Shown one piece after another: positions 47,233 to 57,900 of a stretch of DNA of 64,000 nucleotides. The notes under the pieces were generated by a model that was not told the DNA's origin, did no database searches, and saw only the letters and a list, made by a program, of their open reading frames with translations. The stretch lies in contig NC_091055.1 in NCBI RefSeq assembly GCF_963966145.1, forward strand, positions 10,044,001-10,108,000. The letters are read 5' to 3'. The stretch is from Tenebrio molitor. Its lineage: Eukaryota > Arthropoda > Insecta > Coleoptera > Tenebrionidae. Position 1 is the first letter of the stretch. Each line of letters opens with the position of its first letter. The translations under genes and the position numbers were made by a program.

Positions 47233-47779
47233 CACTGACCGGCAAAAAAAAACAGCCACCCTGAACTTTTTTTTAAAGTGTGGTAAAATCGTAGAATCTG
47301 AAGGGCTAATAGAGGGTTAACCATATTATTTTTTGTTATCAATGTTTTAAGATGTTAAATATACTCTAACACCCTTTGGTTTTTATTTCAATGGCTAAGA
47401 TTCTCCTTCAACATTAGAATGTTCCCACTGCAAATTTTTCAGCAGTTTACTACACACTTCGTTTGTTAACAATTGTTGAAACTAAAAATCAAATAGGCTT
47501 ATGTCAAATGTTTTGGAAGTAAGTTTGACGTGTTCTAAGAGTTCTACGAACAACAATGGTGTTTTTAATTATTTTTATTATTTTTGTTACTTTTTCAAAT
47601 TACATTTCTTTTCTTGTGTTTAACTTATTTTTTATTGGGTAAGTTGAGCATCCTGAATCAATAATGAATGTTTTTTTAAATTAATACTAATTTCTAATTA
47701 AAGTAATGAGTATGTAAGCATTTATTAACGATTAAAAAGAAAACAGTTCGGGTGGCCGGTTTTTTTTTTTCGGTCAGTG
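47233..47779. mobile_element. 547-bp MITE sharing ends with the Tc1-like element
   Basis: TA on both sides. The left end is CACTGACCGGCAAAAAAAAA followed by CAGCCACCC. The right end, complemented, is CACTGACCGAAAAAAAAAAA then CCGGCCACCCGAAC. The first 17 bases equal those of the Tc1-like transposon at 51648-53157, but the interior is unrelated and noncoding. It is a candidate passenger of that transposase. Confidence 0.88.
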
Positions 47780-47814
47780 TATATCACGCACGGTGTGTAC
47801 TTTCTCATTCTTTT

Positions 47815-47950
47815 AGTTCCTCATGGTTCCAGTACGGGACCCCTTTTGTTTAATCTTATTTAAAGCCTACTACCGTTTACGATCGAATGTTTTCTTTATG
47901 AATCACAGGTCCTACTCAGATTTGTCATACTAAGTCTGCCTTTGATCTTG
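47815..47950 (+). pseudogene. Non-LTR reverse transcriptase fragment
   Basis: The frame from 47822 reads PHGSSTGPLLFNLI, and after a one-base change of frame, SLLPFTIECFLYESQ. In intact enzymes this is GVPQGSxLGPLLFxLYxxDLPxxI..xLYADD. The catalytic YADD has become YESQ or is lost. It begins about 35 bp after the MITE. Only this scrap is recognisable. Confidence 0.6.
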
Positions 47951-50769
47951 GTGTTTTTACGTTTTCCCTTTCTCGTTTCTTTGTCAATTTTCGCACGTTC
48001 GCGTTCTCCAGAGTCGTGAGATATGTGGTAATTCAATGGTATTTTAAGTCAATGCTAAATCTGCTTATTGTGATCATTAATGGTCAGTGTCCGGTGCAGG
48101 CGGTCATAAATTTGATCTGTTGTGACGTGGGTCCGATCGCACGTGGTAACCATTAGGACATTTGAGCAAGCCCGCGGAAAATACTCCATTTGAGTCATGC
48201 TGGTCATCGTCATTGCCAATTACATTTAAATATGAAGATGCGGGTATTGCCGTATTGTTGTTAGCGCCTCGTGAGTATGCAAATGGAGTTTACATCAGGG
48301 CCTCGTCAGAACACTGGTCAGTACGACGTTCAGATATTAATACTTGTTCATTTGATTAATTACTGGACACGCTAGTACCCTTTCAAAGAGATGGATCTCT
48401 GTGTCCAACCGACGGACGCTTAATGCTGACGAAAGTTCGTTCGACCCCCATGTTAAACCAAATGAATTCTAATAAATAGAATTCCGCTTATCAGATTCAT
48501 AAGCCTTTCCCTGTCTGCAATTAAGGCGTAATTAATTACACGGACTATATGTAACTCTCTGGTAAAAGCCGTAATAACGGCGACAATAACGCCGCTCTCT
48601 ATCTTGATTGTAATTACTGCCCGGAACTTGTACCCCATTGGCGGATAATATTTTTGACAAATTACCCCAAAATACAAAATTACTATCTACTTATTCGCTA
48701 CAAAACAAATAACAAGATTTTTCATACCACTATTCTAGCATCTGAAACTGTTCCGATACTGCAACTTCACAATGCATCAAATGCATCAAATTTTAAATTA
48801 TATGTGGTTTAGATCCTGAGAGTTGACAGAGTTGTGATGGTTGGTGAGGAAGAAGTTTAGTCGTGGGAGTTGTGACGGGAGGTAGTGTTGTTGGTGGTTT
48901 GTTGGTACTTAGCGGGAGCGCGTGGATGGAGTTGTTGGGTGGTGGCGTTGCATGCAAGGTAAATAATAATAAAGGGGCATTTATATTTATAACGGGCCAG
49001 TCGTCCGGGAAATCAGATACGAGTAAACACGAGTATCTGTCAGATAACAGTTGATACAAGTCGAACATGAAATGACCGATCGTCAGGGAGATCGAGTATC
49101 CTTGTTAAAGTACCCGCGTCCACCGCGATACCTGACGTCGGTTCGATTTCCCCAATCAGGAAGAAATTCGATATAGCTCAGTGGAACGGCAAGCCACATC
49201 AAAAATAATGATGTGTGTCTGTCCTAAGGATTCCTTAATACTGAAATAAACAAGCCGGGCCATGAATCAGAGGCAGCTCTTTGTGCGTCGCTAATATCCG
49301 GCAAATTGACACAAATATGTGGCGGTGGCGGTGGCGGGTGGCGGCGCTGCGGCTCTGTGGTCAGAGCGGTCACTCGGCCACACAATAGCGGAAATGCTGA
49401 AAGGGGTGGTCGTCCGGATGACCGTGACAATCGCACTCTTGAGGGATGCGAGCCTCTCCTTTTGCTCTACTCACTCGCATAATTGTTTGTTTTCTCACGG
49501 TTCGCCTGATACTCTAATTGATGTGCCGTATGTATTAAAGACCACTCGTCTGCGATAGCGCATTTACTTCCCGATCACTCCTGATCCCTTCATTACACGC
49601 TTTGTCCCGATCAAAAACAGGGAATACGTCCTTTCGCCGATATGATTTCGCCTAATGGCCACTCTGTGACTAACGATTCCTTCACTGTGACAGATTTCGG
49701 ACACCGCAGATCTACCGTGCTAGAACAGCTGTCTACCACCTACAATGGTGACAATCGTTTTTCAAATTATGATTGATACCGATCTTAATGTACTTTAAAT
49801 AAAACAGCTAGTTTCCGAAACGGAGAGGTAATTTTGACAGAACACGCACAAACTAAAAGGCGTGACGTTACATTCGGTAATTTACAAGTCTACATCACGA
49901 ACACTACTTATTTCCTTCCTAAATGAAACCATAATAACAACCAAATACCATTTACAACTTCACTCTCAATCTTTAGAAGTCCACTCTATACCCATCAACA
50001 TAACCAACATCTACAAAGAAATAAAAGCCAAAACAGAAAACTATTCAATTCTGCTCCGAAACTAAGCGAAAAAATTCCATGAAACAATCAAAGTTTCTAA
50101 AACTTGAAGTATTCCTTTTGATGCATCCTAATAACCTCCGGATCACTACATCCAGTACTTTACTGGTCTAAATAACGAACACTAAACGAAACCATAATGT
50201 GTTTCCAATTTTCCAAGCTCATTCCTCAATCCTTAGAAGCTGCGTCTATCACCCTAACAACAGCCGTTCATTTTTTGATCAATTGGATTACATTTCCGCA
50301 ACTCTGATTCGTGTGTCGAGTGATACTGGAAATTTGGCAAGTATTGTTGGTGGACAAGCATTTTACACTAATCCCAACAAGCTGATAAGAGCTGTAGGAA
50401 TTAGATAAAACGAATCGTTGCGAACTCTGCATTCCGAATCCATGTCGAATGTTAATTTGGCAAAACGACCGTGCTAATGTTTGACACAGCACATAACCAA
50501 CGTGAGTGATGCAGCAACCCCCTCCAAAATTAATTAATGCCGTCAAATCAAAATCGCTCTGTTGCACAGTGCAATTTTAATATTAAATTTTTAAATCAGA
50601 CTGGATTTTAATGGTTTGCTGCTATTTCTGTGGACCAGGACAAGTACAGTCTGGCAACACTATTACATCTCTGACACAGGTTCAAAAGAATTATAATATA
50701 ATTATAATTAATAAAAGTTGTTAAAAATTATGATGTGACAGCATAACATAAAGAACAAAACTGGTAGAG
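47951..50769. other. Repeat-poor DNA, no gene recognised
   Basis: Balanced composition from 48000 to 49800. A G/T-rich stretch at 48835-48960 and a GGY-rich stretch at 49319-49355 are simple-sequence-like. The proline/threonine-rich frame opposite the first (48793-49068 minus) is probably due to that composition. A weak duplication (CGAACACTA...GAAACCATAAT, then AATC.TTAGAAG) is seen at about 49897 and 50177. No known domain. Confidence 0.45.
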
Positions 50770-51035
50770 GCCTCTTTTAATAATTCTACTACTATACTGC
50801 TAGTACTAAGTACTAGTACTAAGTACTAGTAGTACTTCCAGCGTAAGAAATACTTTTTCTAATAATTCTATTACCACACTAGTAGTAGTACTGGTAGTAC
50901 TACTAGTGTACGCAATACTTTTTCTAATAATTCTATTACCACACCATTAGTACTACTGGTGGTACTATTAGTGAACGCAATACTTTTTCTAATAATTTTA
51001 CTATTACACTATTAGTAGGTACTACTGGTAGTATG
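50770..51035 (+). repeat. 65-bp satellite array, left part
   Basis: Units share TACTTTTTCTAATAATTCTA followed by TTACCACACTA and a GTAGTAC-rich palindromic stretch. The TAATAATTCT (or TAATAATTTT) marker is at 50778, 50860, 50925 and 50990. The last two steps are exactly 65 bp, and the first is enlarged by an extra ACTAGTACTAAGT duplication. The array continues at 53158 and 54736 beyond inserted transposons. Confidence 0.85.
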
Positions 51036-51037
51036 TA

Positions 51038-51642
51038 TCGTGCTATCGAAAATAACAAAAATCGAGAAGGCCGTGATTAATACGCTTCAGTTGGCAACAT
51101 GCAAAAATTTAATGGAAATGTCATTACAATGATAAACTGTCATTATTAATTATTGACTATTAAAATTTGCTATTACAATACATATGTTTACTTTAGAACA
51201 AAACATTTTCCTTGTGCAGTGTTACTTCACAAATGGAGAAAGACTTGAGAACGGCGAATGGTCCTATTCGACACCTCAAGTTTTTGAGGAATTGAAATTC
51301 CTCAATTTTGTTGAAACAAAACTTTCATGACACTTACCAACAACATGCCCAGAAAGTCCACAAATGCGTAAACATGTTTTTGGAAACAGGAAGTGTTCTG
51401 CGCAAAAAAGGCAGTGGACGACCGACAAAACGAACACCTGAAAATATTGAACAGTTTGAACAAATAATTGTAGATACCCCAAATAAATCCATCCGGAGAT
51501 TAATCCAAGAAAATCAAAATTTCAACGTTCTCAAAATCACTAACTTAACTTTTAAGATTGACATCTGATAATTGAAATCTTAACAAATTGCCAACTGAAA
51601 TTTTTGGTCACAGTAAACTCTATTTTTTTTTCGATCTCACGG
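51038..51642 (+). mobile_element. Internally deleted mariner-like element in the satellite
   Basis: 605 bp between TA dinucleotides (51036-51037 and 51643-51644). The left end is TCGTGCTATCGAAAATAACA and the right end, complemented, CCGTGAGATCGAAAAAAAAT. Further in, TTCAGTTGGCAA occurs on both arms, so the inverted repeats extend to about 70 bp. The interior keeps only the N-terminal part of a transposase. The flanks are satellite sequence on the left and, 3 bp away on the right, the Tc1-like element. Confidence 0.85.
51184..51568 (+). pseudogene. Mariner-like transposase, N-terminal remnant
   Basis: The first frame starts MFTLEQNIFLVQCYFTNGER and includes ENGEWSYSTPQVFEE before a stop. A second frame continues with VHKCVNMFLETGSVLRKKGS, then GRPTKRTPENIEQ and NKSIRRLIQE. 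These are the two helix-turn-helix halves and the GRP-type linker of a mariner/Tc1-group DNA-binding domain (TGSVxxKKxSGRPxxRTxENIExV is typical). One frame change separates them. Nothing of the DDE/D catalytic domain is left. The first half resembles the fragment at 1445-1738. Confidence 0.75.
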
Positions 51643-51647
51643 TACTA

Positions 51648-53157
51648 CACTGACCGGCAAAAAAGTGGGACATTAAAAAAATTCATTTATATTTAAGTAT
51701 GTACGTTATTTTTTTATCCCAAAAGTTTATTTTTGTTTTATTCTATTCTTCACAATTTTCTTTTGATTTACTGGGTTTTACCTTTCAATTGTTGAGTTTT
51801 TCTTAAATCTATTAAAATCTCAGATGGCGTTTATTTTCTTTCGTCCTAAAAAAAAGCATTTCTGACATTGTTGTCATGGAATTTTCACAAATTTGTTATT
51901 CAAGTTGTCATTTTGTCATTGAAATGCCATTATCGCAAGAAGATTCTGCAAGAGCTATAGCTCTAGTCCACGTGGGCTTCAGCATTCGCGAAGCTGCGAA
52001 TTCTCTTGGTTTTGCACGATCCAGTGTCCATAGAGCCGTACTTCGTTTTCGTCAGACTGGAGGGTACACCAGAAGACCTGGATCAGGACGTAGAAGAAGT
52101 ACAAGCGCTCGTGATAATCGATACATTACGATGCTTAGTTTGAGAAATCGGCATATGACGGCAGTTAAGATAAGAAATCAACTGGAAAGGGTACGAGAGG
52201 TCAACGTGAATGAAAGGACTGTAAGAAGAAGACTTGACGAAGCAAATTTAGGGGCCTATCGACCAGCAACTGGACCAGAACTTCTCAGAGGTCATCGGGT
52301 TTCCAGATTACTTTTGCACAGGAACACTTAAATTGGAATTTAGAGCAATGGAATTTAGCGATGAGTCGAGATTTGCTTTCCGATCTCCAGATGGACGGGC
52401 GAGAGTTTGGAGGAGACCAGGAGAACGCTATGCACCTTGCAATTTTTCTGAAAGACTCAGTTTTAATGGAAGATCAATTATGGTATGGGGAGGTTTTTCT
52501 TGGGAAGCCCATACAGAGTTGGTTTTTATTGAAAGAGGCACATTAACAGCCCATAGGTATATAGAGGAGGTCCTACAAGACCATGTCGTGGGTTTTGCCC
52601 AGTTAGCAGGCGATGGTTTCATTTTCATGCACGACAATGCTCGCCCACATACTACTCGAATTGTAACAGATTATCTTCATGATGTAGGAATTGATACAAT
52701 GAACTGGCCAGCACGTAGTCCCGACTTAAACCCCATTGAGCATGTATGGGACGTTGGCGGTAAACAGGTTAGAGCGCGGCGTGGTGAGCTGGTGTCTCTT
52801 CAAGAGCTTCGAAGAGTCGTGCAAGAAGAATGGGATAATACGCCTCAAGAAGAAATTCAGCACTTAATCGAGTTAATGCCACGAAGGCTAGAAGCTGTAA
52901 TAAGGGCAAGAGGCGGGAATACCAAATATTGAATTAAGTAGAGGCGTTCATGTTCCTTGTTTATTTATTTTTTATAATTGTATTTTTCTTTTCTGTTGTA
53001 AATGTGTTAATTGAAGCCTTTCAAATGACATCTTTGTTAGGTGGTATATTTTTAAGCACAGAATACAAGTAATGACATCATTTTTACTTAATTTTGTAAT
53101 CATGATTTTAGTATAATATTATTTTTCTTGGTGTCCCACTTTTTTTGCCGGTCAGTG
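51648..53157 (+). mobile_element. Tc1-like DNA transposon, nearly complete (1510 bp)
   Basis: Inverted ends: CACTGACCGGCAAAAAAGTG then GGAC on the left, and the complement of GTCCCACTTTTTTTGCCGGT then CAGTG on the right, about 25 bp. TA target duplications lie at 51646-51647 and 53158-53159. It contains one transposase gene in the same orientation, broken by two single-base shifts. Removing the element with one TA joins GGTACTA to TTAGTGTACGCAATAC, matching the satellite unit at 50961-50985 (GGTACTATTAGTGAACGCAA). This confirms both boundaries and the TA duplication. Confidence 0.95.
51924..52932 (+). pseudogene. Tc1-family transposase, DD34E, two frameshifts
   Basis: The likely start is ATG 51924 (MPLSQEDSARAIALV), because family members begin here; an ATG at 51876 in frame would add 16 residues. 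The N-terminus is a bipartite PAIRED-like domain: first helix-turn-helix around residues 5-45, the hook GSGRRR near 53-58, and a second helix-turn-helix to about 110. Near 52312 one T appears lost from a run, moving the frame so that EHLNWNLEQWN is read. A second one-base loss near 52350 restores FSDESRF. The catalytic residues are D (GAT 52360), D in HDNARPH (GAC 52633) and E in NPIEHVWD (GAG 52738), with 34 residues between the last two. Total length of about 335-340 residues is normal for Tc1. It would cut and paste at TA sites if intact, but as it stands it cannot yield a full protein. Confidence 0.93.
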
Positions 53158-53205
53158 TATTAGTGTACGCAATACTTTTATTAATTCTGCTAAGACGTTA
53201 CTACA
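53158..53205 (+). repeat. 65-bp satellite array, middle remnant
   Basis: TATTAGTGTACGCAATACTT followed by TTATTAATTCTGCTAAGACG and TTACTAC continues the satellite unit interrupted at 51647. It is bounded on the right by the 3' end of the minus-strand LINE. Confidence 0.75.
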
Positions 53206-54735
53206 GATAGTTTTTTCCTCTACGAGCTTTCGGATTCCGAAATAGGTTATAAACACATATACACATAAACATAAATTAACATAAAAGAACAATTCCAAGA
53301 AATTAAAAAAAAAAACACCTTTTTAATTCCTATTCCCCACCCCTCTCCTCTATCTTTTCCATGTTCTTCTATATCTCTTTGATCCATGCTATCTGCCTTC
53401 CGTCTTCATTCGGTATTCATTTGGTATCCATTTCACATGTTTTCGATTGTCTCTCTCTCTCTCTCTCCTCATTGCACGTTCTGTACCTTCTTTCCTCTAT
53501 TTCCATCATACCTGTTTTCTCTCTCCTCATTCTCAGATCTAAATCTCGCCATCATTTTTCTTTCTTTTGCACTCTTTCTCCCAGATACTCCGAAATTTCC
53601 TGTGTCATACCTCTCACCTTCTGTTGTATCTGGATTCTTTGATTCTTTGCCTTCTTTCTTGCTTGTCTGTGTCTTGGCCACTTTCACTCAGCTCTACATT
53701 TATCCATCTTCCTTTTGCTTTTAATCTTTCCACTTCTTCACTGGCATATCCGTTTCTCTGATAGTATTTCTCTCTTTCCTTCTTCTCCGTTTTTTTTTCT
53801 CCGGCATTCCGTTAGCATCCTACATTCTTCCCTTCCTTTCATTTTGTCTTCAAATTTGGCCGCTCTCTTTCCCGCTTTCACTCTCAATATTTTTCTTGCA
53901 GTTTCTCTACATGTTCTTGTTCCTTCCATCCTCAGATCTATGCCATTTACATCAACAACTCTCTATCATGCTCTCAAACATTTTCATTCTCCTCCTGAAA
54001 TCACCTCCCCACTTTCTCTCTGCTATTCCCCAAACACGTCCCACTACCTGCTTTCCTTACTACCTGCTTTCCTTACTATCTCTCTAATATGGGCCTTATC
54101 CGTGGCTCCTTCGTTGATTGTGTAACCCAAGTATTTGAACTCGTTTACTTGTTCTATTTTCCTTCCTTCACTCTTCCTTTTTCTCTTATTGAACACAATC
54201 ATTTTCGTCTTCTCAGTATTCACTTCTAGCTTTTTCTTCCTCACGTACCTCTTCATCATTTCTTTCATTTCCAGGCTCCAAACTTTCTCTCTATCTACCA
54301 CACTCCCCCCCGATTGTGTTTACTTTAACATCTTTAACATCATCCATATCTGGCACATATATCGTAAATATCAGGTGGCTAAGCGGGCAGCCCTGTCTCA
54401 CTCCCTTTGTCGTCTCAAACCATTCACCTTCTTTTGTTTTTTGTTCTTGCGTTACGTTTCTTTTCTTCATCGAAGGTCGTACTTCTTCTAATTTACAAAG
54501 TCGTTTACACATCTGAATCTCCCCATCATTTTTCTCTCTCCCCAGGTACTCCGGAATTTCCTCTGTCATACACCTCTCATACTCCCTGTTGTACCTTGAT
54601 TTTTTTATTCTTTCCCTTCTTTCTTGCTTGTCTGTGTCTTTGTCCCTTTCACTCGGCTCTACATTCATTCATCTTCCTTTCGGTCACAATCTTTCCACTT
54701 TTTGACTGGCATACCCGTTCCTCTGGTAGTACCAC
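53206..54735 (-). mobile_element. Rearranged non-LTR retrotransposon (LINE), minus strand
   Basis: Same family as the + strand element at 7690-8861: the 3' regions agree (poly-T, AATTTCTTGG, TTATGTTTATGTGTATA when complemented). Read 5' to 3' on the minus strand it has an unexpected order. A piece of the C-terminal region (54735 to about 54500) comes first, then the reverse-transcriptase GVRQGCPLS region, the post-YADD region and finally a second C-terminal region to the 3' end. A satellite-like GGTAGTAC occurs at the 5' junction. The interior is pyrimidine-rich on the plus strand, which generates many meaningless plus-strand frames. Confidence 0.88.
53470..54668 (-). pseudogene. LINE ORF2 remnant lacking the YADD box
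   Basis: From 54668 downward, the first 57 residues contain ERCMTEEIPEYLGREKNDGE, a copy of the C-terminal motif. The frame then passes into EGEWFETTKGVRQGCPLSHL (reverse transcriptase motif, residues 81-99). Near 54270 the text goes directly from VDREKVWSL to EMKEMMKRYVRKKKLEVN, skipping the segment where YADD belongs. EVNTEKTKMIVFNKRKRKSE and EQVNEFKYLGYTINEGATDK follow, then broken frames, then EYLGE and MARFRSENEERENRY. The terminal zinc knuckle is disrupted by a (TC)n run at 53451-53468. It is an inactive, multiply rearranged copy. Confidence 0.82.
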
Positions 54736-54936
54736 TCTAGTGCACGCAATATTTTTCTAATAATTCTATTACCACACTACTAGTACTTCTGTTCTGTAGT
54801 ACTACTACTGTACGTAACACTTCTTCTCAAAATTCTACTTTTACGTTACTAGTACAATCGGTGATTCTACTGGTGTACGCAATACTTCTAATAATTCTAC
54901 TACTACACTACTAGCACTACTAATGTACGCAATTAG
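54736..54936 (+). repeat. 65-bp satellite array, right part
   Basis: CTCTAGTGCACGCAATATTT resumes the unit. The marker TAATAATTCT (or a variant) occurs at 54758, 54827 and 54889, giving steps of 69 and 62 bp, so the units are more variable than in the left part. The array ends at about 54936 with ACGCAATTAG. Confidence 0.82.
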
Positions 54937-57900
54937 TAAAGGCTATACAAAACAACGAGATTACTCGAACAAGTGAAAATTCAAATGAATCGTTGTTCCT
55001 GTTTTAAATTTACGATTCAGAAGAACGTAACCAATGAGTTGGAGAGAAGTAGTAGCCGCCGTCAATTTAACTGTGTGACGTGGTGATTGCATTCAGTCAT
55101 ATTTTACAGTTTTATGTAAACGTGCCAATGACAGTAATGTCGAAACGTTCCCAAAGGGTAACCGCTACGTTTGGGGGAATGCGAATTGCCGCTAACTATC
55201 CCATTTTCAGCACCGACTCGCTTACGCACTCACAGATAATCTTGCACATTACGGACAGAAAGCCAGCAGGACTGCTGCGAACACAACCCTTGCTCCTATT
55301 AGTTGCCAACATTTTCAATTTATTGCGATATCGTATTAAGCTTAGGTAGTTCAATTTGGAGCGACCAGCGTTTGGTCCAGAGTTTCTGTCAACCCTACAC
55401 TCCAAGAGCGTGCTGGGACACTGAGGGTTAATTGATTGGAAGAGTGTCTCTCGAAATCGTCCGTGCTGTTTGAAGACCCTCGACGCAAACTAATTACTAG
55501 TTGCAACAATCACTTATTCACTTCGATTCCTGTGTGACATCGACTTGTAAAACACAGCGGTAAAGAGCGGACACGTGGCGACAGTAGGAAATTTCGACAG
55601 TTCACCACCCTCCCTCTGAGATTCGTATCAATAATTTTATTGAAATATGTTTCACATCGTGCGGAGGGAAATGTCGAATACATCTTGTCACACACTGTGA
55701 TGTACTATTGGTGGACTATTCCACGATCAAGGGAAGAACACACCTCATGTGCGTATGAGTGATTTAGCATAATTAGCAGTAGAATGAGTATCGCATATTA
55801 CATCTTTGGGGTTAACGGCACTAGATGTAATACACTGACACATAGGCAACATAGCAATGCATCAGCAATCTTAATGCGTGCGAGGTAGCAAGCAGGTGCG
55901 ACGTTTCATGAGTTCATGACAGTACCGTCAATCACCGTCAAGCCTTTGATTATAGGTATTGATAGAGTCTACATTATTACAATCCCGGTTTCGTATTCGT
56001 TTCTCGATATTGAAGCTATTCTCGAAGTTGCTTCCTATTTAATCTTTGGTCTAGGAAGTCGCAACCGTTGAATAATCTTCACAAAGAAGACTAATGAATG
56101 ATGTGTGTCTACGTATGCGCAGAATGTCAATGAAAGGTTAACACGCCACATAAGTGAAGTGCACCGAATCGATGTCACCGATTATTGGACATGGGAAAGG
56201 TTATAAATAGTGGCATTTCCAAAGGTCAGCAGATTTCAAGGGAACGCACTCATCCAAGGAGAGACATCTCTGCACTCATTATCTGCTTTGGTGCAATTAA
56301 TGTTATTATCGGACCACCCTCGGTAGCTTTTTTCAACGAAGAGGGTGTCGTAATTACAATTTAATACTCGTTAATTAGTTTTAGGCTCCGCTGGAAATAA
56401 ACACATGCCGATGGTGTAGTAAATCATGATAAGTGAGAAGTAAAATTCATTACGGAAAAGACTGTAGGTGTTTAGTGCGTGCGGGACATCCCTCCTGTTG
56501 GATAATAATAACACTCCATTAAAACATAAGCGCGCTGATGATCAGTAATTAATAGCACCGCACAACACCCTCACAACACATGCTGATGTAATAATACATC
56601 TCGAGATCCTTCTCCAGTTGCTTATCCTTTCGCAACCAAAACGTATAATCTTGTGTTTATTAAATTAACAACCCATTAGTCAAATTAGGTGCGTTTAGAT
56701 TTGTTGCGAGAAAAGTAAACTATTTTTGAAAATTTTTCAACATACCCAAAAACCTTTCGCTTAGACCTTACGAGTACTGAGGCCTATATTCCAACATTTT
56801 ACGTTTACAAATTTAAATCAACTTGCCTCTTTTACACCACCGCAGTATAACAAGAGTTATCTCAATTTTTTCAATTTAAAAAATTTTCAAAATTCGAATT
56901 TTTCAAGATCAAAACTTTCATCGATCAGATTAGGTAAATTTCATTCACTCGACTTTAGTATTACTCTTTCCTATGCAACAGTATCAAAAATAATTATGAT
57001 ACAAGCTTGGATCTATTTTCAACAAGTATATCAATGTGTTCTGTTTACAAAGAAAACATTACAGTTCTTGACGAAGATGTCTTTTACCCTTGGTCTTGAC
57101 GACTAGCTCACTCTATTTAATTCGGATAGTTTGCCAATAATCAACAAATGAGTTATTTATGGGGATTTTTCAAATTTCTAGGAGGACTGATTACAAAATA
57201 GCAATTGATAAAATGTCTTTCTACGGTCTAGATAATTTTCTTAACTCGATGAAACAAAATGAAAGCTCGTACATAACTCAGTTCTACTAATTCGTTTAGC
57301 AAAACTTGTAGCTATTGTAAGACGTTGTATCCATAACATTAGATGTTATGGGCCGAAGCTACGACATTTTTAAGCTAAACTTCAATTTAGGCAAGACGGA
57401 TAAATTGCTCGGGTATTATATTATGAAAGTAGAGCTTGGGGTTGATTTGTGTAAAGTTGGCGTTAGCGAATGAAAATGGCCAATTTTGGGATCCCTGCGT
57501 CTTCGGAACCAAACAAATTGGGTTGAACCCCACAGTCATATCGTAACTTAAATCTTAATTTCTATTAATCCTCGCCAGCCATGAAACCCAAGCACACCAT
57601 TCTACCCTTTCAACAGAAAAATTAAAAATTTCTTCTTGTAAAATGAACAAAAGACCAACATAACCATTTAGGCGGCAGTTTCGTCTCGTAGGGGAGCTCC
57701 CTAGGGCGTCACGCACGCCGTTGTGTCGCCAACTTTAACTCTAGGGGTTACGACTAGCCTCAGGTGGCTGCCAAGTATCTCAGCACATAAACGCATAGAA
57801 TCAGACACTAAATTCAACAGATTTGTCTCGTAAAATTACTACAACAGCCAGGAAAAATTTCAACGAATCTCGACCGTAAAGTCGACACTAGTGGTCCAAT

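Noticed and set aside
48793..49068. Proline/threonine-rich minus-strand frame
   Set aside because: It arises from a G/T-rich simple stretch on the plus strand; composition explains it.
50199..50567. Overlapping frames on both strands near the satellite
   Set aside because: No motif on either strand and a weak local duplication runs through the area.
50770..51035. Regularly spaced repeats, considered as a CRISPR-like array
   Set aside because: The units are contiguous tandem copies without spacers, in eukaryotic DNA; it is a satellite.
53361..54760. Many overlapping plus-strand frames rich in Ser, Leu and Phe
   Set aside because: They are the complement of the minus-strand LINE, and pyrimidine-rich DNA yields long meaningless frames.
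56195..56270. TATAAATA followed by TCAG, a possible core promoter
   Set aside because: The spacing is slightly short and no downstream exon is recognisable; such matches are common by chance in AT-rich DNA.
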